Of a stretch of 39,145 nt of DNA, positions 33,895 through 39,145 are shown piece by piece. The position numbers and the translations under genes are program-made. Position 1 is the stretch's first letter; every line of letters starts with the position of its first letter. The stretch is from the NCBI GenBank assembly GCA_903942465.1, contig CAJAPA010000134.1:1-39145 (forward strand), written 5' to 3'. A model generated the notes under the pieces. It made no database searches. It was not told the DNA's origin and saw only the letters and a list, made by a program, of their open reading frames with translations. The stretch is from an uncultured Gammaproteobacteria bacterium (GTDB lineage: Bacteria; Pseudomonadota; Gammaproteobacteria; Xanthomonadales; Xanthomonadaceae).

Positions 33895-34614
33895 ATGGGC
33901 CGATTAATGGCAATTGCCGGACGCAAGGGCGCACAGGACGCCCGTCGCGGCAAAATCTTCACCAAACTCATCCGTGAAATTTCCGTCGCCGCCCGCCAGG
34001 GCGGCGGCGATCCGGCCGGCAATCCGCGACTGCGGCTGGCCATGGACAAGGCGCTGTCCGCCAATATGGCCAAAGACGTCATGGAGCGCGCCATCAAGAA
34101 AGCCACTGGTGAACTCGAGGGCGTCAATTACGAGGAGCTGCGCTATGAAGGTTATGCGCCCGGCGGCGTTGCCGTGATCGTGGACTGCATGACCGATAAC
34201 AAGGTCCGTACGGTGTCGGATGTGCGGCATGCCTTCAGCAAATACGGCGGCAATCTCGGCACCGACGGTTCGGTCGCCTTCATGTTCCGTAAATGCGGGG
34301 TCATCAGCTTTCCGGCCGGATCCGATGAGGATGCGGTCACCGAAGCCGCCATCGACGCCGGTGCCGACGACATCGTGGTCTATCCGGAAGACGGCGCCAT
34401 CGACGTGATCACCGCGCCAGAGAATTTCGAATCGGTCAAGAACGCGATGCAGACCGCCGGACTGGTGCCGGAAGAGGCCGGCGTCACCATGCGCGCCGAC
34501 AACGACATCAAAATCGGCGGCGATACCGCGGAGCAGGTCCTGAAGCTGCTCGACATGCTGGAAGACCTCGACGATGTGCAGAACGTGTATTCCAACGCCG
34601 AACTCGAATCCTGA
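33895..34614 (+). CDS. yebC: YebC/PmpR-family translation or transcription factor
   Basis: A 239-residue YebC-family protein. [56 protein letters not shown] and [13 protein letters not shown] (quoted in part) are the conserved core. The N-terminus is [16 protein letters not shown] where most relatives have MAGHSKWANIKHKK, a variant I recall from Xanthomonas. YebC proteins bind DNA and relieve ribosome stalling at proline-rich stretches. The ATG at 33895 is preferred over an upstream GTG at 33889 because the MGR start matches. ruvC follows, the common arrangement in many bacteria. Confidence 0.95.
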   Translation: MGRLMAIAGRKGAQDARRGKIFTKLIREISVAARQGGGDPAGNPRLRLAMDKALSANMAKDVMERAIKKATGELEGVNYEELRYEGYAPGGVAVIVDCMTDNKVRTVSDVRHAFSKYGGNLGTDGSVAFMFRKCGVISFPAGSDEDAVTEAAIDAGADDIVVYPEDGAIDVITAPENFESVKNAMQTAGLVPEEAGVTMRADNDIKIGGDTAEQVLKLLDMLEDLDDVQNVYSNAELES

Positions 34615-34617
34615 TAC

Positions 34618-35142
34618 GTGACCGTCCGCATCCTCGGCATTGATCCAGGCTCGCAGCGTACCGGCGTAGGCATCATCGATGTCGATGCCGCCGGACGCAT
34701 CACGCACGTCCATCATCAGCCGATCTTGTTGTTGGTCGCCGAGAACTTCCCTCAGCGACTGAAAGTACTGCTCGATGAACTCGATGCGCTGATCACCCGG
34801 TTCCAGCCGCAGGAAGTGGCCATCGAGAAAGTGTTCATGGCCCGCAATCCCGATTCCGCCCTCAAGCTCGGCCAGGCGCGCGGCGCGGCGATGTGCGCCG
34901 CGGTGCTGCGTGATCTTCCGATCCATGAATATGCCGCTAAGGAAATCAAGCTGGCGGTGGTCGGCAAGGGCGGCGCCGACAAGGTCCAGGTCCAGCACAT
35001 GATGGGCGTGCTGCTCAATCTCAATGGTAAAATACAGGCCGATGCCGCCGATGCCCTGGCGGTCGCCGTTACACACGCCAACGTGCGTGCCACCGCCAAC
35101 CGCATCGGCATCTCGGCGCGGCAGGTCTGGAGCCGGAAATGA
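34618..35142 (+). CDS. ruvC: Holliday-junction resolvase RuvC
   Basis: A 174-residue endonuclease that cuts Holliday junctions moved by RuvAB. The four catalytic acids are D9 ([10 protein letters not shown]), E70 (VAIEKVF), D142 and D145 (DAADALAVA). The start is a GTG at 34618, three bases after the yebC stop, with no clear Shine-Dalgarno site, so coupling to yebC translation is likely. The stop overlaps ruvA by 4 bases (ATGA). Confidence 0.97.
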   Translation: MTVRILGIDPGSQRTGVGIIDVDAAGRITHVHHQPILLLVAENFPQRLKVLLDELDALITRFQPQEVAIEKVFMARNPDSALKLGQARGAAMCAAVLRDLPIHEYAAKEIKLAVVGKGGADKVQVQHMMGVLLNLNGKIQADAADALAVAVTHANVRATANRIGISARQVWSRK

Positions 35143-35723
35143 TCGGACGATTGCGCGGTACCCTCATCAGCAAGCAGGCGCCCTGGATCCTGCTGGAGGT
35201 CGGTGGTGTCGGTTATGAGCTGGAAGTGCCGATGTCGACCTACTACGACCTTCCGGCGGCCGGCGAGCCGGTCACCCTGATCACCCACTATGCGGTGCGC
35301 GAGGATGCCGTAGCCCTGTACGGATTCGCCACCGATGCCGAGCGCCGTCTTTTCCGCGATGTCCAGAAAGTCTCCGGCATCGGCGCCAAGATCGCGCTCG
35401 CGGTCCTTTCCGGAAGCAGTGTCAATGAATTCACCCGCATGCTGCAAAACGGCGACGTTGCCGCCCTGGTCAAAATTCCAGGCATCGGCAAAAAAACCGC
35501 CGAGCGGATGATTGTCGAGCTGCGCGAGCGCAGCCAGCAGATGCCGGTGGCGGTTGGCGGCGGTTCTGCCATGCCGGCGGATGCGATCGGTGAAGCCAGC
35601 ATCGCACTGCAGCAGTTGGGTTACAAGCCGGCCGAAATTTCGCGCATGGTGAAAGACGCCAAGCCCACCGACAGCGCGGAGGATATCATCCGCGCCGCCC
35701 TGAAATCCGCACTGAGGTCTTAG
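35139..35723 (+). CDS. ruvA: Holliday-junction DNA helicase subunit RuvA
   Basis: A 194-residue protein that binds the four-way junction and recruits RuvB. It begins [13 protein letters not shown], the domain I OB fold, with tandem helix-hairpin-helix motifs in domain II ([15 protein letters not shown] and [16 protein letters not shown]) and a flexible linker before the RuvB-binding domain III (from about 145, [16 protein letters not shown]). It overlaps ruvC by 4 bases. ruvB is separated from it by the kup gene. Confidence 0.97.
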   Translation: MIGRLRGTLISKQAPWILLEVGGVGYELEVPMSTYYDLPAAGEPVTLITHYAVREDAVALYGFATDAERRLFRDVQKVSGIGAKIALAVLSGSSVNEFTRMLQNGDVAALVKIPGIGKKTAERMIVELRERSQQMPVAVGGGSAMPADAIGEASIALQQLGYKPAEISRMVKDAKPTDSAEDIIRAALKSALRS

Positions 35724-35724
35724 C

Positions 35725-37611
35725 ATGTCTAGCGCCGCTCATTCGCATGAAAAAACCTCACAGACCGCATTGATGGTCGGCGCCGTCGGCGTCGTATTCG
35801 GTGACATCGGCACCAGTCCGCTGTATACCCTGAAAGAAGCATTCGGCGAACACTACGGCCTGGCCGCCAACCATGCCAATGTGCTCGGCATTCTGTCCTT
35901 GGTGTTTTGGGCCATGCTGCTGGTGGTCACCCTGAAGTACGTGATGATCATCACCCGTGCCGACAACCGCGGCGAGGGCGGTATTCTGTCGCTGATGACG
36001 GTGGTGACGCGCGCATTGCCCATCGCATCGCCGTTGACATACGGCATCGGCATCCTGGGCATCATGGGCACCGCATTTTTCTTCGGTGATGCCGTGATTA
36101 CGCCGGCAATGACGGTGCTTTCAGCGGTCGAGGGCATGAAAGTCATTGCGCCTGGGCTGGAAGCGTTCGTCAAGCCGGCGGCCTTGTTGATTCTCGTCAT
36201 TCTGTTTTCATGTCAGCGCTTCGGTACTGAGAAAGTCGGCCGCATATTCGGCCCCGTCATGCTCGTGTGGTTTTTTAGCATCGCCTTGCTGGGCCTGCTG
36301 CAGATTGTGAAGAACCCCGGCATCCTGCTTGCCCTGAATCCCATGTACGGCATCAGCTTTTTCATTGAAAACGGCGTAGGAGCCTGGCTGCTTTTGGGCG
36401 CCGTGGTCCTGTGCGTGACCGGGGGTGAAGCCCTGTATGCCGACATGGGCCATTTCGGCCGAATGCCGATCCGCAACGCATGGATGACGGTGGTATTGCC
36501 GTCCTTGGTGCTGAATTATTTCGGCCAAGGCGCCTTGATTCTGGAAAACCCGGCCGCGACCAGCAATCCGTTCTTCAGCATGGTGCCCGCGCCACTGTTG
36601 ATTCCGATGATCGTGCTGGCCACTTTGGCCGCCGTCATCGCTTCGCAAGCGGTGATTTCCGGAGCATTCTCGTTAGCCCGGCAGGCCATTCAGCTGGGCT
36701 ATCTGCCGCGCCTGCAGTTGAAACACACCTCGGCGCATACCATTGGCCAAATATACGTGCCCTGGGTCAACTACATCCTGTTCTTTACCGTCATCATGCT
36801 GGTCATCGGCTTCAAGGATTCCTCGGCCATGGCTGCCGCATATGGCGTATCGGTGACCGGCAGCATGTTGATCGACACCATCCTGATGATCATTCTGGCA
36901 TCCCAGGGCTGGCGTTTGAAAACACCGGTGATCTGGTTCTTCGGGCTCAGCTTTCTGATCATCGACATCGCCCTGTTTTCCGCCAATGCCATCAAGTTCC
37001 TGCATGGGGCCTGGGTTCCGGTCCTGCTCGGCCTGATTGTGTTCACAATCATGCGCACCTGGCGCCATGGCCGCGATCTGGTGCGTGGACAGATCAACCG
37101 CGAGAGTCTGCGCATCGAGCACTTCATCAAGAGCGTGCAGGTCGACCCGCCGGTCAGGGTTCCGGGAACCGCCATTTTCATGACCCCATCCAACGATTAC
37201 CTGCCGCCATCGTTGTTGCATAACTTGAAACATAATAAAGTGCTGCACAGCCAGAACATTCTGCTGAGTGTCGAGACCCTGAGTGTGCCGCGCGCCGAAA
37301 AGGAAGAGCGTTATTCGATGCTGGATCTGGGTTCAGGGTTCTACCGGCTCAACTTCCGCTATGGCTACATGGAAGACCCGGATGTTCCGAAGACCCTGGC
37401 GCTGATGAAAGAAGCCGGTCTGGTTCTGGATCCGATGGACACCACCTATTTCGCCAGCCGCGAAGCGCTGATCGCCAAGGATGACCAGGGCATGGCGCTG
37501 TGGCGCGACAAACTGTTCCTGTTCATGTCCCGCAATGCCACGCCGGCCACCGAATTCTTCGGTATTCCGGGCGAACGGCTGGTGGAGCTGGGCACGAAAG
37601 TGGTAATTTAG
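35725..37611 (+). CDS. kup: Low-affinity potassium transporter Kup
   Basis: A 628-residue KUP/HAK-family K+ transporter, the usual length. It has the signature [15 protein letters not shown], about twelve membrane helices to residue 450, and a cytoplasmic C-terminal domain. It starts one base after the ruvA stop, and ruvB follows 37 bases after its own stop, so the transporter sits inside the ruv cluster. Kup proteins are proton-coupled K+ importers important at low pH. A functional link to recombination is not expected; the location is an arrangement I recall from Xanthomonads. Confidence 0.97.
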   Translation: MSSAAHSHEKTSQTALMVGAVGVVFGDIGTSPLYTLKEAFGEHYGLAANHANVLGILSLVFWAMLLVVTLKYVMIITRADNRGEGGILSLMTVVTRALPIASPLTYGIGILGIMGTAFFFGDAVITPAMTVLSAVEGMKVIAPGLEAFVKPAALLILVILFSCQRFGTEKVGRIFGPVMLVWFFSIALLGLLQIVKNPGILLALNPMYGISFFIENGVGAWLLLGAVVLCVTGGEALYADMGHFGRMPIRNAWMTVVLPSLVLNYFGQGALILENPAATSNPFFSMVPAPLLIPMIVLATLAAVIASQAVISGAFSLARQAIQLGYLPRLQLKHTSAHTIGQIYVPWVNYILFFTVIMLVIGFKDSSAMAAAYGVSVTGSMLIDTILMIILASQGWRLKTPVIWFFGLSFLIIDIALFSANAIKFLHGAWVPVLLGLIVFTIMRTWRHGRDLVRGQINRESLRIEHFIKSVQVDPPVRVPGTAIFMTPSNDYLPPSLLHNLKHNKVLHSQNILLSVETLSVPRAEKEERYSMLDLGSGFYRLNFRYGYMEDPDVPKTLALMKEAGLVLDPMDTTYFASREALIAKDDQGMALWRDKLFLFMSRNATPATEFFGIPGERLVELGTKVVI

Positions 37612-37648
37612 GTGCTGGAATCGGGTCTCACGGAAAAGGTGGCCGTCA

Positions 37649-38677
37649 ATGGATGAACTGCGCGTAGTCAGCGGTGCCGCGAACCGGGAGGATGAGCTGA
37701 TCGAAGCCAGCATCCGTCCGAAGAAGCTGGACGAGTATCTCGGCCAGACCGCCGTGCGCGAGCAGATGAGCATCTACATCGAAGCCGCCCGCCAACGAAG
37801 CGAAGCGCTCGACCATGTGCTGATTTTCGGACCGCCCGGACTGGGGAAAACCACGCTCAGCCATGTCATCGCCAACGAAATGGGCGTTTCGGTACGGCAG
37901 ACTTCCGGGCCGGTCATCGAGCGTGCCGGCGATCTTGCCGCGATATTGACCAATCTGCAGCCGAACGACGTACTGTTCATCGATGAAATCCACCGACTGT
38001 CGCCGGTCATCGAGGAAGTGCTGTATCCGGCCATGGAGGACTTCCAGATCGACATCATGATCGGCGAAGGCCCGGCCGCGCGCTCGATCAAGCTGGATCT
38101 TCCGCCGTTCACCCTGATCGGCGCCACCACCCGTGCCGGTCTGCTGACCGGCCCCTTGCGCGACCGTTTCGGCATCGTGCAGCGCCTCGAATTCTATTCC
38201 GTCGAGGAACTCTGCCGCATCGTCACGCGTTCGGCCGGCATTCTGTCGATTGCCTGTGATGAAGGCGGTGCCCGCGAGATCGCCTGTCGTTCACGCGGTA
38301 CGCCGCGCATCGCCAACCGCCTTCTGCGGCGGGTGCGCGATTACGCGCAGGTCAAGGGCGATGGCCGCATCGATGCCGAACTGGCGATCGCCGCCATGGC
38401 CATGCTGAAAGTGGATCCGGAGGGTTTTGATGATTCCGACCGGCGCCTGCTGAAAATGATCATGGAGAATTTCGATGGCGGCCCGGTCGGCGTCGAGTCC
38501 CTGGCGGCGGCGCTCAGCGAAGAGCGCGGCACGCTCGAGGACGTGGTCGAACCGTTCCTGATCCAGCAGGGTTTCATCATGCGCACCGCGCGCGGTCGCA
38601 TGGCGACCGCCAAAGCCTACCGCCATTTCGGGCTGAGTATGCCCGGCGACAAGGCCGATCCGGATCTGTTTTCATGA
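37649..38677 (+). CDS. ruvB: Holliday-junction branch migration ATPase RuvB
   Basis: A 342-residue AAA+ motor that drives branch migration with RuvA. Walker A is [12 protein letters not shown], Walker [17 protein letters not shown], sensor 1 IGATTRAG, and the arginine finger region is GPLRDRFGI. The C-terminal winged helix ends FGLSMP. It has an AAAAGG ribosome site and begins 37 bases after kup. The stop overlaps the next gene (ybgC) by 4 bases (ATGA), which ties the ruv genes to the tol-pal cluster. Confidence 0.98.
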   Translation: MDELRVVSGAANREDELIEASIRPKKLDEYLGQTAVREQMSIYIEAARQRSEALDHVLIFGPPGLGKTTLSHVIANEMGVSVRQTSGPVIERAGDLAAILTNLQPNDVLFIDEIHRLSPVIEEVLYPAMEDFQIDIMIGEGPAARSIKLDLPPFTLIGATTRAGLLTGPLRDRFGIVQRLEFYSVEELCRIVTRSAGILSIACDEGGAREIACRSRGTPRIANRLLRRVRDYAQVKGDGRIDAELAIAAMAMLKVDPEGFDDSDRRLLKMIMENFDGGPVGVESLAAALSEERGTLEDVVEPFLIQQGFIMRTARGRMATAKAYRHFGLSMPGDKADPDLFS

Positions 38678-39084
38678 GTGCATTCGAGTGGCCCGTACGC
38701 GTGTACTGGGAGGATACCGATGCCGGCGGCGTGGTCTATCATGCCCGTTACCTGCATTTCCTCGAACGGGCACGTACCGAGTGGCTGCGCAGCTGCGGCT
38801 ATGAACAGGGCCACATGAGCGATGCCATCGATATGGTTTTTGCTGTACGGAATATGAATATTGATTTCCTGTTGCCGGCCAAACTGGATGATTTACTGAG
38901 CGTACGCATTACACTTTCGGAATGCCGTCGTGCCAGCTTCACCGTCCAGCACGGTCTGTGGCGGGACGACACGCTTCTGCTCACCGGCAGCGCTCAGATC
39001 GCATGCCTGTCGGCATCCCGATTCAAACCCAGGGGCATTCCCGAGCCCCTGCTCAGCCTGATACAAGACGGAGTCCGTGCATGA
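38674..39084 (+). CDS. ybgC: Tol-Pal cluster acyl-CoA thioesterase YbgC
   Basis: A 136-residue hot-dog-fold thioesterase. The motif [27 protein letters not shown] (in part) has the catalytic aspartate D16, as in E. coli YbgC. YbgC hydrolyses short acyl-CoA or acyl-ACP thioesters and is encoded at the head of the tol-pal operon. Its start overlaps ruvB and its stop overlaps tolQ, each in an ATGA arrangement, so the whole block is a tight operon. Confidence 0.95.
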   Translation: MSAFEWPVRVYWEDTDAGGVVYHARYLHFLERARTEWLRSCGYEQGHMSDAIDMVFAVRNMNIDFLLPAKLDDLLSVRITLSECRRASFTVQHGLWRDDTLLLTGSAQIACLSASRFKPRGIPEPLLSLIQDGVRA

Positions 39085-39145
39085 GTTCAGCCATACAAAC
39101 CATCACCGCCGTGGGCCAGGGCGTTGCCGCGGATACCGATGCCGG
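39081..39145 (+). CDS. tolQ: TolQ, N-terminal fragment cut by the window end
   Basis: The first 21 codons ([20 protein letters not shown]...) of a gene running off the window. It overlaps ybgC in an ATGA arrangement. In the tol-pal operon the gene after ybgC is tolQ, an inner-membrane proton-channel partner of TolR and TolA. The visible part is too short to prove it, so the call rests on position. Confidence 0.7.
   Translation, partial: MSSAIQTITAVGQGVAADTDA

Overview
The window looks like a chromosomal segment of a gammaproteobacterium of the Xanthomonadales (Lysobacterales) type. The reasons are the metK - SAH riboswitch/ahcY - metF methyl-cycle block, the YebC variant that begins MGR instead of the usual MAGHSKW, the DUF3011 secreted protein, a ColR/VgrR-like response regulator, and the run aspS - hydrolase - yebC - ruvC - ruvA - kup - ruvB - ybgC - tolQ. 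The genus cannot be fixed from the sequence alone. Coding density is high, overlaps of 1 to 4 bases between consecutive genes are common, and I see no insertion sequence, prophage, tRNA, rRNA or CRISPR array. This is a core-genome region, so most of the novelty lies in regulatory DNA and in a few uncharacterised small proteins.

Layout. 1-5.5 kb (mostly minus): mscL, an FAH-family hydrolase, a small membrane protein, a plus-strand Rieske protein, then thiS-thiG-trmB-SLC13 permease as one minus-strand run. 5.5-9.6 kb: a RimK-like ATP-grasp ligase, an intergenic region with direct repeats, hairpins and a strong terminator, a small secreted protein, an OmpR-type response regulator and its histidine kinase, and a secreted DUF4124-like protein. 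9.6-13.4 kb (minus): metK, ahcY with an SAH riboswitch, and metF, which together run the S-adenosylmethionine cycle. 13.5-18.1 kb: osmC, then nupC-ribokinase-dusB and an aldo/keto reductase. 18.2-20.5 kb (minus): ECF sigma factor, putative anti-sigma factor and a two-PDZ secreted protein. 20.5-23.6 kb (plus): qmcA-nfeD, then gcvT and gcvH of the glycine cleavage system.

23.5-24.8 kb: the one long stretch without a convincing gene (about 780 bases) leads into a histone H1-like lysine/alanine-rich protein and two tandem terminators. 24.8-30.3 kb: a serine beta-lactamase-like hydrolase, then algH-ruvX-pyrB-yheS as an overlapping run and a zinc-ribbon protein. 30.3-39.1 kb: the triple DUF3011 protein, then aspS, an alpha/beta hydrolase, yebC, ruvC, ruvA, kup, ruvB, ybgC and the first codons of tolQ.

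No clearly new multi-gene system is visible. The best leads are the structured leader or small-RNA region before the H1-like gene, the repeat/hairpin/terminator block after the RimK-like gene, the ECF sigma operon whose third member has PDZ domains but no protease, and the inverted repeat over the putative gcvH promoter.
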